NCBI GenBank assembly: GCA_017462125.1
Contig: JAFTRQ010000023.1
Coordinates: forward strand, 1-13,710
Length of the DNA stretch: 13,710 bases
Direction of reading: 5' to 3'
From: Clostridia bacterium
GTDB taxonomy: Bacteria; Bacillota_A; Clostridia; Oscillospirales; CAG-272
Of the stretch, positions 6,780 to 13,676 are shown in pieces. Position 1 is the first letter of the stretch. The number at the start of each line of letters is the position of its first letter. The notes beneath the pieces were generated by a model. It was not told the DNA's origin. It made no database searches and was given only the letters and a program-made list of their open reading frames with translations. A program made the translations under genes and the position numbers.

Positions 6780-8021
6780 ATGATAACAAAAGAACTTGTA
6801 ATTATCGGCGGCGGCCCTGCGGGTATGAGCGCGGCGGTCGCGGCATATGAAAGCGGTATCCGCGATATTCTGATCCTTGAAAGAGACTCGGCGCTCGGCG
6901 GAATACTCCGTCAGTGCATTCACAACGGCTTCGGTCTCCACCGCTTCGGTGAGGAGCTGACAGGCCCCGAGTACGCTTGGAGATACGAGCAGAAGGTCAG
7001 AGAGCTGGAGATCCCCTTTAAGCTCAACACCATGGTGCTTGACATCACCCCCGACAAGGTAGTCACCGCCACCAACACAGAGGACGGCATCTTTATGATT
7101 CAGGCAAAGGCGATCATCCTTGCTATGGGTTGCCGCGAGAGACCCAAGGGCGCGCTCAACATCGCGGGCGACCGTCCTGCGGGCATCTACAGCGCGGGTA
7201 TGGCGCAGAAGCTTGTCAATATGAAGGGCTATATGCCCGGTAAGAACGTGGTCATCCTCGGCTCGGGTGATATCGGTCTGATTATGGCGAGAAGAATGAC
7301 CCTTGAGGGCGCAAAGGTTCACGCGGTTTGTGAGCTGATGCCTTACTCGGGCGGACTCGCGAGAAACATCGAGCAGTGCCTTAACGATTTCGGCATTCCG
7401 CTGAAGCTCTCCCACACCGTGGTCGAGATCCACGGCCGAGAGAGAGTGGAGGGCGTTACCATCGCCAAGGTGGACGAGAGAAGAAGACCCATTGAGGAGA
7501 CCCGCGAGTATATTCCTTGCGACACCCTGCTTCTCTCGGTCGGTCTGATCCCCGAGAATGAGCTGACCAAGTCCGCAAACGTTTCCATCGACAGAGTGAC
7601 CAACGGCGCCTACGTCGATCAGGACAGACAGACCGAGATCGAGGGCATCTACTCCTGCGGTAACGTGCTCCACGTGCACGACCTTGTCGACTTCGTTTCC
7701 GAGGAGGCCGAGATCGCGGGCAAGGGCGCGGCTGAGTACATCAAGGGAGAGGCCAAGAAGAGCGACGTTGACATCGCTGTCAAGGCAGACGGCAAGGTTC
7801 GCTACACCGTTCCTCAGAGAATCACAGCAGAGAAGGACGTCAGCGTTTATTTCCGCGTGGCCGACGTGTTCAGAGATAAGAAGGTCACCGTCAGAAGCGG
7901 AGATAACGTGATCTATCAGAAGAAGCACCAGAAGCTGGCTCCCGGCGAGATGGAATGCGTCAAGATCACGGCAGATAAGCTTGCGGGTGTAAGTGAGCTT
8001 GTGTTTGGTTTGGAGGATTAA
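6780..8021 (+). CDS. FAD/pyridine-nucleotide oxidoreductase, G3P dehydrogenase partner
   Basis: This 413-residue flavoprotein has two Rossmann motifs: GGGPAG (10-15) for FAD and GSGDIG (161-166) for NAD(P)H. A C-terminal beta-rich domain follows from about residue 335. The redox-active CxxC of disulfide reductases is absent. It resembles the alpha-type subunits of dye-linked multi-subunit dehydrogenases and the protein encoded between a GlpA-like gene and a DUF1667 gene in other anaerobes, such as the Thermotoga glycerol locus. Its likely job is to shuttle electrons between the GlpA-like subunit's iron-sulfur cluster and NAD(P). The start at 6780 is fixed by GAGAGGAG about 8 bases upstream and by the MITKELVIIGGG start typical of the fold; a longer in-frame reading from 6540 crosses the hairpin cluster and is rejected. 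The DUF1667 gene follows after 196 bases. Confidence 0.82.
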   Translation: MITKELVIIGGGPAGMSAAVAAYESGIRDILILERDSALGGILRQCIHNGFGLHRFGEELTGPEYAWRYEQKVRELEIPFKLNTMVLDITPDKVVTATNTEDGIFMIQAKAIILAMGCRERPKGALNIAGDRPAGIYSAGMAQKLVNMKGYMPGKNVVILGSGDIGLIMARRMTLEGAKVHAVCELMPYSGGLARNIEQCLNDFGIPLKLSHTVVEIHGRERVEGVTIAKVDERRRPIEETREYIPCDTLLLSVGLIPENELTKSANVSIDRVTNGAYVDQDRQTEIEGIYSCGNVLHVHDLVDFVSEEAEIAGKGAAEYIKGEAKKSDVDIAVKADGKVRYTVPQRITAEKDVSVYFRVADVFRDKKVTVRSGDNVIYQKKHQKLAPGEMECVKITADKLAGVSELVFGLED

Positions 8022-8035
8022 TAAGCGTATATTGC

Positions 8036-8060
8036 CGTAGGGCGGGGGCTTGCTCCCGCC
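8036..8060. repeat. Second copy of an exact 24-bp hairpin repeat
   Basis: The 24 bases at 8036-8059 are identical to 154-177, in the same orientation. Each forms a GC-rich stem with a CTTG loop (8041-8048/8053-8060 here). This copy lies 14 bases after the flavoprotein stop codon, within the operon. It could act as a weak transcript-end stabiliser, but the recurrence outside the operon argues for a dispersed repeat. Confidence 0.8.
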
Positions 8061-8150
8061 GCAAAGAACGATTTAAAAATAAATTTAAAGAGGCTACAGC
8101 GTGAAAGTAATTTCCCGTTTCAGGGTAATTGAACTGTTCCACGCGCGAAA

Positions 8151-8204
8151 TTTGCCTTGTCGGCAAAATATATCGATTACTGTTTGTGCCGCCGTGTGCG
8201 GCGG
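8151..8204 (+). other. Two stem-loops before the DUF1667 gene
   Basis: TTTGCC/GGCAAA (8151-8156/8162-8167) and CCGCC/GGCGG (8189-8193/8200-8204) form small hairpins. The second ends three bases before the ribosome-binding site at 8208, so it could affect translation start of the DUF1667 gene. Neither is followed by a U-run, so they are not terminators. The remaining bases of this gap show nothing else. Confidence 0.4.
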
Positions 8205-8217
8205 AATGGAGATTAAA

Positions 8218-8577
8218 ATGACAAAAAGAGAATTAACCTGCATCGTCTGCCCCAGAGGCTGTCAGCTCGTCGTAGAGCTTGACGGCAAGAACGTTCTGTC
8301 CGTCAGCGGCAACGTCTGCAAGCGCGGCAAGACCTATGCAGAAAACGAATGCATCAATCCTATGCGCACCGTTACCACCACCGCAAAAACGCAGGACGGC
8401 GGCGTTGTCGCCTGCAAGACCGAAACCGCTATCCCCAAGGAAAAGATGTTCGAGTGTATGGAGATCATCAACAAGACCGTTGTTACTCTCCCCGTGCACG
8501 TCGGCGACGTGATCCTCGAGGACGTGTTCGGAAGCCGCGTTGTGGCAACACAGAACAAGGAAATCGGCGAAAATTGA
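8218..8577 (+). CDS. DUF1667 iron-sulfur protein, third subunit of the oxidoreductase
   Basis: This small 119-residue protein opens with cysteines in the pattern CIVCPRGC (Cys8, Cys11, Cys15), with further cysteines at 34, 45, 66 and 80. This is the DUF1667 family, found next to GlpA-like and pyridine-nucleotide flavoprotein genes in many anaerobes. The N-terminal Cys8/11/15 with Cys34 could hold an iron-sulfur cluster, making it an electron-transfer subunit that may stand in for the absent GlpC. That role is inferred from context and cysteine spacing. The start at 8218 has a GGAGA site 5 bases upstream and gives the usual family length; an upstream in-frame reading from 8101 runs through intergenic hairpins and is less likely. 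No membrane segment is seen. Confidence 0.83.
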   Translation: MTKRELTCIVCPRGCQLVVELDGKNVLSVSGNVCKRGKTYAENECINPMRTVTTTAKTQDGGVVACKTETAIPKEKMFECMEIINKTVVTLPVHVGDVILEDVFGSRVVATQNKEIGEN

Positions 8578-8607
8578 TAAAACCGTCTTGACGAAACGGA
8601 TTTTATC
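8576..8607. promoter_or_regulatory. Inverted repeat overlapping the phosphodiesterase promoter
   Basis: GATAAAACCGT (8576-8586) pairs with ACGG-a-TTTTATC (8596-8607) with a one-base bulge, enclosing the -35 hexamer in its centre. It also overlaps the stop codon of the DUF1667 gene. No U-run follows, so an operator is more plausible than a terminator. The binding regulator is unknown. Confidence 0.45.
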
Positions 8608-8616
8608 CTATATAAT
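8588..8616 (+). promoter_or_regulatory. Promoter of the phosphodiesterase-glpP unit
   Basis: TTGACG (8588-8593), a 17-base spacer and TATAAT (8611-8616) give a near-consensus promoter just after the DUF1667 stop codon. Transcription would start near 8623, leaving about 34 bases before the ATG at 8657. That is too short for an attenuator like the one at 4991, so the two units are probably controlled differently. Confidence 0.82.
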
Positions 8617-8656
8617 GGTATTATAATGAATTTTTGTAAATAGCGAGGTTCACGGT

Positions 8657-9391
8657 ATGGGAAAGGATACAATCAAGCTGCAGAACAAGGGGAATACCCA
8701 AATGGTAGCGCATCAGGGGCTTTTCGTGGTGGAGAGAGGAAACTCGATCCCCGCATTCCGCGATATGGCGAAAAGATCCTATTTCGGAGCCGAGTGTGAC
8801 ATCCACGTCACCGCCGACAAAAGGATCGTGGTCAATCACGATGACAACATCGGCACCACCTGCGATCGCTCTATGATCATCGAGCAGAGCAATTTTGACG
8901 ATATCAGAGCGGCAAGGATCAAGCCCTTTTATCCCGACGCGCCCCACGAAGGGGAGGATATGCGTATCCCCACCCTCGAGGAGTATATCGAGATCTGCAA
9001 GAGCGGCGACAAGTATTGCATCGTGGAGCTGAAGAACCACTTTGAAAGAGAGGATATCGTCAGAGTGATCGACGAGATCCGCGCGCTGGATTATCTCCAT
9101 AAGGTCATCTTCATCTCCTTTGACCTTCCAAACTGCATCACCATCCGTGAGCTGCTTCCCGATCAGCCCGTTCAGTATCTGATCGTACATTATAATAAGG
9201 AAGTGCTTGACGCGCTGGATCGCTATAACCTCGACCTTGATATGCACTACCACCATATGTCCGTGGCGGTGATCAAGGAGGTTCAGGCGCACGGCCACAA
9301 GGTGAACGCATGGACGATCGACGACCCCGTACACGCGCAGTATTTCATCAGCTGGGGAATCGACTATATCACCACCAACTATCTTGAGTAA
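8657..9391 (+). CDS. Glycerophosphodiester phosphodiesterase (cytoplasmic GlpQ/UgpQ-like)
   Basis: This 244-residue protein is of the GDPD family, which hydrolyses glycerophosphodiesters to sn-glycerol-3-phosphate and an alcohol. Catalytic landmarks are visible: HQG with His19, ERGNSIPAF (26-34), ECDIHVTAD with Glu46 and Asp48, NHD with His61, and ELK with Glu124 and Lys126. The family's usual HRG here reads HQG, so the first-shell arginine is replaced by glutamine. The C-terminal VNAWTIDDP and GIDYITTNYLE segments complete the TIM barrel. No signal peptide is present, so the substrate must be imported. The start at 8657 follows GAGGT with 9-base spacing. The binding-protein gene begins 39 bases downstream, which supports a shared transcript. 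Confidence 0.88.
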   Translation: MGKDTIKLQNKGNTQMVAHQGLFVVERGNSIPAFRDMAKRSYFGAECDIHVTADKRIVVNHDDNIGTTCDRSMIIEQSNFDDIRAARIKPFYPDAPHEGEDMRIPTLEEYIEICKSGDKYCIVELKNHFEREDIVRVIDEIRALDYLHKVIFISFDLPNCITIRELLPDQPVQYLIVHYNKEVLDALDRYNLDLDMHYHHMSVAVIKEVQAHGHKVNAWTIDDPVHAQYFISWGIDYITTNYLE

Positions 9392-9429
9392 GCAATTTAA
9401 AAATATAAATGCTTGAAAGGAAAACTATT

Positions 9430-10926
9430 ATGAAAAGCTTCAAGAAGATCATCGCTCTGACGCTTGCTTGTCTGATGCTGGTATCTGCTTTTGCGGCGTG
9501 CGACAGCAAAGAGCCCGTTGACACCGAGGCAGACACACAGGCTGAGGTCAACAGCGGAAACGGCGAGCAGACCACCGAGGTCGAGACAGAGTACATGCCC
9601 GACATCGCAAAGAACAACTACGGCGAGGATTTCTATCTCTCCGCATACGGCGGAAGCACGCATATGCGCTTCCTCTGGGCTGAGGACAGAGACCAGAACA
9701 TCGTCACCGAGGCGGTTTACGACCGTTGTCAGAAGGTTGAGGATTATCTCGGCATCACGATCTACGGCTCCACACCTCCCGGAAACCACGAGCACTATCA
9801 CGAGAGCTTCGTAACCTCCGTCAAGAACAAGGACGGCGCGGTCGACCTCTTTATCCCCAACGCGTATATGGCTGTCCCCGGCATCATCGAGGGCGGTTAC
9901 TGCCGCGACCTCAAGACCCTTGCAGGCTTGGATCTTGAAGCGGATTATTGGAACGGCGAATATATGGAGGACCTTGCGCTCCATGATCGCTACTACCTCG
10001 GCTACAGCAATTTCAATATCGCAAAGACCTATCTCTTTACATTCAATAAGGATATGCTTGAAAAGTACAGCGACGCGCTTGACGAGTCGATCTACGACAG
10101 CGTAAGAGGCTACCGTTGGACTCTTGACAAGATGATCTCCTTGGCAAACCTGGTTTATATCGACGCAACGGGTGACGGTCAGACCGCAGACGATACCTTC
10201 GGTATCTCGGGTCAGCAGTGGATCCCCTTCATTCCTTTCCTCCACGCTTCGGGCTTGAAGCTTGTGGACCTTGATGAAAAGGGTAACTATACGGTTTCGG
10301 TTTATACCGAGCAGAACGCGGCAAAGACCACCCAGCTTGTTGACAAGCTGAAGGAGCTGGCTTCCTCCGATTGCTGCTGGCTTAAGTACAGAATCGAGGA
10401 TACCCCCGTGGTTCCGATCACAAGCGGCAGAACGCTGATGTTCCTCTCCGACTTCACCGCGCTTGAGGGCTACCTTGAATACGACGTAAACTTCGGCGTT
10501 CTTCCTTATCCTATGTTCGACGAGGCGCAGAAGGACATCGGTTACATCTCCCTCAACTACGACGGTTATCTCGTAGTGCCCACCTATCTGAGAAACGAGC
10601 AGATGGTTGCCGAAACCATCGAGCTGCTCTCCTTCTACAGCGATCCCGTAAGAATCGCGGTATTTGAGAAGATGCTCGGTAAGCAGGTTGCCGATACTCC
10701 CGATGACGCGGAGATGCTCGAGCTGATCTGGGATAGCCTTTGCTCCGACTTCGGCCTGACCTATTCCACCATCACGCCCAGCCTTGACGGTATTCTTTAT
10801 ATGATCCCCAGGCTGACACGCGAGAACGGTACCGAGAGCATTGCTTCTTACGTTAAGTCTCTTGAGAGCTCGGCTAACAAGGCGATCGAAAAGTATATGA
10901 AGAAGCTTGCAAAAATCGGCGGCTGA
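9430..10926 (+). CDS. Lipoprotein extracellular solute-binding protein
   Basis: This 498-residue protein starts with a lipoprotein signal (MKSFKKIIAL, then a hydrophobic run, lipobox FAAC with Cys24), followed by an acidic Thr/Glu-rich linker to about residue 55. The mature part resembles family 1-type ABC substrate-binding proteins of Clostridia. A motif DATGDGQTADD (245-255) looks like the calcium-binding loop often seen in these proteins. It would be anchored outside the membrane and deliver a small solute to a permease. No permease or ATPase gene is present in this window. Its position between a glycerophosphodiester phosphodiesterase and glpP suggests that the ligand is a glycerophosphodiester or G3P, but sugars are the usual ligands of the family, so this is inference. 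The start at 9430 is preceded by AAAGGA at 9416-9421. Confidence 0.85.
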   Translation: MKSFKKIIALTLACLMLVSAFAACDSKEPVDTEADTQAEVNSGNGEQTTEVETEYMPDIAKNNYGEDFYLSAYGGSTHMRFLWAEDRDQNIVTEAVYDRCQKVEDYLGITIYGSTPPGNHEHYHESFVTSVKNKDGAVDLFIPNAYMAVPGIIEGGYCRDLKTLAGLDLEADYWNGEYMEDLALHDRYYLGYSNFNIAKTYLFTFNKDMLEKYSDALDESIYDSVRGYRWTLDKMISLANLVYIDATGDGQTADDTFGISGQQWIPFIPFLHASGLKLVDLDEKGNYTVSVYTEQNAAKTTQLVDKLKELASSDCCWLKYRIEDTPVVPITSGRTLMFLSDFTALEGYLEYDVNFGVLPYPMFDEAQKDIGYISLNYDGYLVVPTYLRNEQMVAETIELLSFYSDPVRIAVFEKMLGKQVADTPDDAEMLELIWDSLCSDFGLTYSTITPSLDGILYMIPRLTRENGTESIASYVKSLESSANKAIEKYMKKLAKIGG

Positions 10927-10931
10927 TACGT

Positions 10932-11489
10932 ATGAGTAATGATAATATTTTCAGTGCTGCGGGGACTGTGATCCCCGCAACACGCTCTGATGAAGAATTT
11001 TTACACGCCATAGGCTGTGCGCCTGAGGTGATTTTTGACCTGAATCCCGATCTGATGAACGTGTCTGCAAAGCTGAAAAAGGCGCATGACGCAGGGAAGA
11101 AGCTGTTCATCCACCTCGATCTTGCCAAGGGAATCGGTAAGGACGAGAGCGGCATCCGCTTCCTGAAGCGTATCGGGATCGACGGCGTCATCACCACGAA
11201 GGTGAGTATTACGAAAATGGCGAGAGAGTGCGGCATTTGCACCGTTCAGCGCTTCTTTATCGTGGATTCCCATTCCATCGCCACTACGGTGGAGGCGGTG
11301 AAGTCCTCCAAGCCCGATATGATAGAGATCATGCCCGGAACGGTGATCAAGATCATCGAGAGGCTGAAAAAAATGATCGATATCCCGATCATCGCGGGAG
11401 GTCTGATCGAAAACGGTGAAGAGATCTGTGCCGCCCTCGAAAACGGCGCCGCCGCCGTCTCTACGGGCCGCCGTGAGCTTTGGGTGTAA
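10932..11489 (+). CDS. glpP: GlpP, glycerol-3-phosphate-responsive antiterminator
   Basis: This 185-residue protein carries the conserved blocks of the GlpP family along a TIM-barrel-like fold: FIHLDL (59-64), DGVITTK (84-90), QRFFIVDS (106-113), SSKPDMIEIMPG (125-136), PIIAGGLI (152-159) and STGRRELW (177-184). GlpP binds G3P and then a leader RNA, allowing transcription past a terminator. The obvious candidate target in the window is the attenuator upstream of 5103. The gene starts five bases after the binding-protein stop codon with only a weak ribosome site, indicating translational coupling. Length is normal for the family. Cys100 and Cys103 in ECGIC are not known to have a role. Confidence 0.92.
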   Translation: MSNDNIFSAAGTVIPATRSDEEFLHAIGCAPEVIFDLNPDLMNVSAKLKKAHDAGKKLFIHLDLAKGIGKDESGIRFLKRIGIDGVITTKVSITKMARECGICTVQRFFIVDSHSIATTVEAVKSSKPDMIEIMPGTVIKIIERLKKMIDIPIIAGGLIENGEEICAALENGAAAVSTGRRELWV

Positions 11490-11514
11490 AGATATTAAAA
11501 ATAAGGACACAAAC

Positions 11515-12306
11515 ATGAGCAATTTGAAAGAAAAAAAGCTATTCCTGCTTGATATGGACGGCACGATCTATCTCGACGACGATCTGTTCGACGGAACCCT
11601 CGATTTCCTCGATTACGTCAAGAGGATCGGCGGCAGATACCTGTTTCTGACCAACAATTCGTCAAAGGGAATCGATAAATACGTGGAAAAGCTGGCGCGA
11701 CTTGGCATTGCGTCCTGCGCGGACGATTTTCTGACCTCTACCGACGCAACCATCGCCTATCTCCGCACCAAAAACCACAAAAAGATCTATGCCTTCGGCA
11801 CAGAATCCTTCCGCCGTCAGCTTTCCGACGCAGGCTTTTGCGTCACCGATAAGCTGGAGGAGGGAATCGATTGCCTCTGCCTCAGCAACGACTGGGAGCT
11901 CAGCTTCAAAAAGCTGGAGGACAGCTGCATCCTGCTTCGCGACGATATCGACTATATCGCCACCAACCCCGATTGGGTCTGCCCCACCTGGTATGGCAGC
12001 GTTCCCGATTGCGGCTCCTTTGCAGAGATGCTCTGGCGTGCCACGGGCAAGAGACCGAAGTTTATCGGCAAGCCCGAGCCCGATATGATCTATCTCGCCC
12101 TTGAGAGAACGGGCTATGAGAAGAAGGACGCCCTGATGCTCGGCGACAGACTCTATACCGACATCGCCAGCGGCGTGAACGCAGGCATCGATACCGTCTT
12201 CGTCCTCAGCGGCGAGGGCACGGTGGCTGACCTTGAGGCAAGCCCCGAAAAGCCTACCTATATCAGACAAAATATCCGAGAGCTCTGCGATGAGCTTGTG
12301 AAATAA
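11515..12306 (+). CDS. HAD-IIA (NagD-like) phosphatase, possible G3P phosphatase
   Basis: This 263-residue HAD hydrolase has all four motifs: DMDGT with nucleophile Asp13 and Asp15, LTNNSS (45-50), Lys186 in IGKPEPD, and MLGDRLYTDI with Asp211 and Asp216. The cap between motifs 2 and 3 is the alpha/beta type of subfamily IIA, which includes NagD, AraL and eukaryotic phosphoglycolate or G3P phosphatases. It would dephosphorylate a small sugar or polyol phosphate in the cytoplasm. Lying last in a unit with a phosphodiesterase and glpP, it is a candidate for G3P phosphatase or for clearing toxic phosphorylated by-products; the specificity cannot be read from sequence. The ATG at 11515 follows AAGGA at 11503-11507. 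A strong hairpin terminator lies just downstream. Confidence 0.87.
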   Translation: MSNLKEKKLFLLDMDGTIYLDDDLFDGTLDFLDYVKRIGGRYLFLTNNSSKGIDKYVEKLARLGIASCADDFLTSTDATIAYLRTKNHKKIYAFGTESFRRQLSDAGFCVTDKLEEGIDCLCLSNDWELSFKKLEDSCILLRDDIDYIATNPDWVCPTWYGSVPDCGSFAEMLWRATGKRPKFIGKPEPDMIYLALERTGYEKKDALMLGDRLYTDIASGVNAGIDTVFVLSGEGTVADLEASPEKPTYIRQNIRELCDELVK

Positions 12307-12318
12307 AAGAATAATGAG

Positions 12319-12360
12319 CCCCCGCGCTGATCCGTAAAACAGATCGCGCGGGGGTTGTTC
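12319..12360. terminator. Bidirectional intrinsic terminator between convergent genes
   Basis: CCCCCGCGC (12319-12327) pairs perfectly with GCGCGGGGG (12346-12354). On the plus strand it is followed by TTGTTCGTTGT, ending the phosphodiesterase-HAD unit. On the minus strand it is followed by a U-rich stretch, serving the AraC-type gene. It is the only element in the short gap between these genes. Confidence 0.88.
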
Positions 12361-12395
12361 GTTGTATTGAAATGTGAACCCGTTTGCCCGTGTCA

Positions 12396-13298
12396 TCAAG
12401 ACTTGCGGGAACGGTATTTTTGCCGATATTCACTTGGTGTCAGATCGGTTCCCTTTTTGAATACTCTGCAAAAATGCTCTGTGTTTTCATAACCGATCAT
12501 TGCCGAGATCTCGGAGATCTGACGGTCGGTGGAGCGAAGGAAATATTCGGCATGCTCGCGACGGATGCTTCTCACCACCTCGCCAAAGCTTTTCTTCAGA
12601 TGCTTGCGGAACAGCCTGCAGATGTGGGTCTTGGAATATCCGACGTATTCGGAAAGGGAATCAAGAGTAACGGAGTTGAAATTCTGGTCAATGAAAGAAA
12701 GCAGCTTCAGCATCGTTCCGTCAGAGGTGATCTGCCTTGGAGAGAGCACACAGCTCCTTTCGCCGATCAGCTCGGCGAGGCAGAGCAGGATCTGCCCTTC
12801 GGTGACCAAGGACACGCTTTCTCTGTTGTCATACAGCGTACAAAGAAGAGCGTTTGCCGATGCCGACGTGTGAGTAGAATATACGTATTCCGGACAGGAA
12901 GCGGTCTCTGCAAGAGAAATAAATCTGCCCATCGCCGTATCGGGCAGAGCATAGCTCTTCACCGTTTCCAAAAACCATTCCTTGCGCAAAAGAACGTTGT
13001 AGACCTCGCAGTTTTCATCGGGTGCGTAGACCGTGTGAAAAACGTCGGGGTGGAGAAGAATAAAGGCTCCCTCGGACATATAGAGTGCCCTGTCCTCAAT
13101 GAAATTGACGCAGTTGCCCCGCTTGACGTAATTGATCTCGAAAAAATCGTGGTTGTGATAACCCTTCATCTCGCAGGGATAATGTCGGCAGACCACCGCC
13201 CTTTGATTGGGGATCGTGCAGAATCGATCCATTGTGAGCATCATCGCAGCATGACTTTTGGCGGTGCTTTTTAAAAGCTCTATATCCTTTTCGTTCAT
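12396..13298 (-). CDS. AraC-family regulator with N-terminal cupin domain
   Basis: This 300-residue protein is a typical AraC/XylS regulator. Residues about 30-110 form a cupin-like sensor (HNHDFFEINYVKRG at 48-61, then HPDVFHTV at 83-90) that usually binds a sugar or related ligand. The C-terminal 100 residues hold two helix-turn-helix motifs: the first around 211-231 (TLDSLSEYVGYSKTHICRLF) and the second around 260-281, followed by the family signature ending DLTPSEYR. Its ligand and target are unknown. It lies convergent to the G3P unit, and its promoter is back to back with one firing out of the window's right end, so its target may be the gene or RNA beyond 13426. The start at 13298 has a GGAGA site about 7 bases upstream. 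Confidence 0.9.
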   Translation of the reverse strand: MNEKDIELLKSTAKSHAAMMLTMDRFCTIPNQRAVVCRHYPCEMKGYHNHDFFEINYVKRGNCVNFIEDRALYMSEGAFILLHPDVFHTVYAPDENCEVYNVLLRKEWFLETVKSYALPDTAMGRFISLAETASCPEYVYSTHTSASANALLCTLYDNRESVSLVTEGQILLCLAELIGERSCVLSPRQITSDGTMLKLLSFIDQNFNSVTLDSLSEYVGYSKTHICRLFRKHLKKSFGEVVRSIRREHAEYFLRSTDRQISEISAMIGYENTEHFCRVFKKGTDLTPSEYRQKYRSRKS

Positions 13299-13326
13299 AT
13301 CGTCTCTCCGCTTTGTTGTTTGTTAT

Positions 13327-13355
13327 ATTATAACATATAACGGAAATAATATCAA
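13327..13355 (-). promoter_or_regulatory. Promoter of the AraC-type regulator
   Basis: On the minus strand, TTGATA (13350-13355), a 17-base spacer and TATAAT (13327-13332) precede the regulator's start codon by 28 bases. Five of six and six of six positions match the consensus. Confidence 0.82.
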
Positions 13356-13356
13356 G

Positions 13357-13382
13357 AGAATGTTGAGAAATATCAATATTCT
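13357..13382. promoter_or_regulatory. Candidate operator between divergent promoters
   Basis: AGAATGTTGA (13357-13366) and TCAATATTCT (13373-13382) form 10-base inverted arms with one mismatch around a six-base centre. The site lies between the two back-to-back -35 elements, where one bound regulator could control both promoters. Which protein binds is not shown. Confidence 0.45.
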
Positions 13383-13397
13383 TGGGGCTATATATCA

Positions 13398-13426
13398 TTT
13401 ACAACTTTTTCCGACGATGATATAAT
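13398..13426 (+). promoter_or_regulatory. Promoter firing toward the right end
   Basis: TTTACA (13398-13403), a 17-base spacer and TATAAT (13421-13426) give a good promoter pointing out of the window. No convincing gene follows within the remaining 280 bases, so the transcript begins with a long structured region. Confidence 0.75.
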
Positions 13427-13451
13427 TTAAATATGTGTGGAATAAACGATT

Positions 13452-13676
13452 GATAAATTGCAGTTTATCGGTTAGTTATCTTTGTACCTTTCCTGTCAAC
13501 AGCAACAGGAAAGGTACCGAAAGGAACGCCGCTTAGCCGAACGGGAGCCGAACCGAGTTGGTTTTGACGTGCAGATTTGTACGATTCCTGCACCTTTTCT
13601 CTTGGACATATCGCCTATATGCCCTGTGAGAAAAGCTATTGGACTCGAAAAAATCTGCTGCGTCAAAACTGCTCGC
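13452..13676. other. Highly structured gene-free region: leader, ncRNA or palindromic element
   Basis: Downstream of the plus-strand promoter are three inverted repeats. GATAAA/TTTATC lies at 13452-13469. A perfect 13-bp stem pairs 13484-13496 with 13505-13517 around an eight-base loop. A long imperfect hairpin runs from 13562 to 13668: its outer arms (TTTTGACG/CGTCAAAA, then GCAGATTT/AAATCTGC) enclose TTTTCTC/GAGAAAA and CATAT/ATATG. A short direct repeat (AGCCGAAC, 13535-13553) lies between. Both strands carry 60-72-codon ORFs here that mirror the hairpin and look spurious. No U-run follows the last stem before the window ends. The alternatives are a structured RNA, a leader of an unseen gene, or a dispersed non-autonomous element. 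Confidence 0.55.

Noticed and set aside
6750..7928. Minus-strand ORF of 392 codons
   Set aside because: It is a mirror of the flavoprotein gene, produced by its GC-biased codons. It has no motifs and no ribosome site.
8101..8217. Extended start for the DUF1667 protein
   Set aside because: The added 39 residues come from intergenic hairpins. The start at 8218 has a ribosome site and puts the CxxC motif at the usual distance.
12384..13274. Plus-strand ORF of 296 codons
   Set aside because: It is antisense to the AraC-type regulator, which has two helix-turn-helix motifs and its own promoter.
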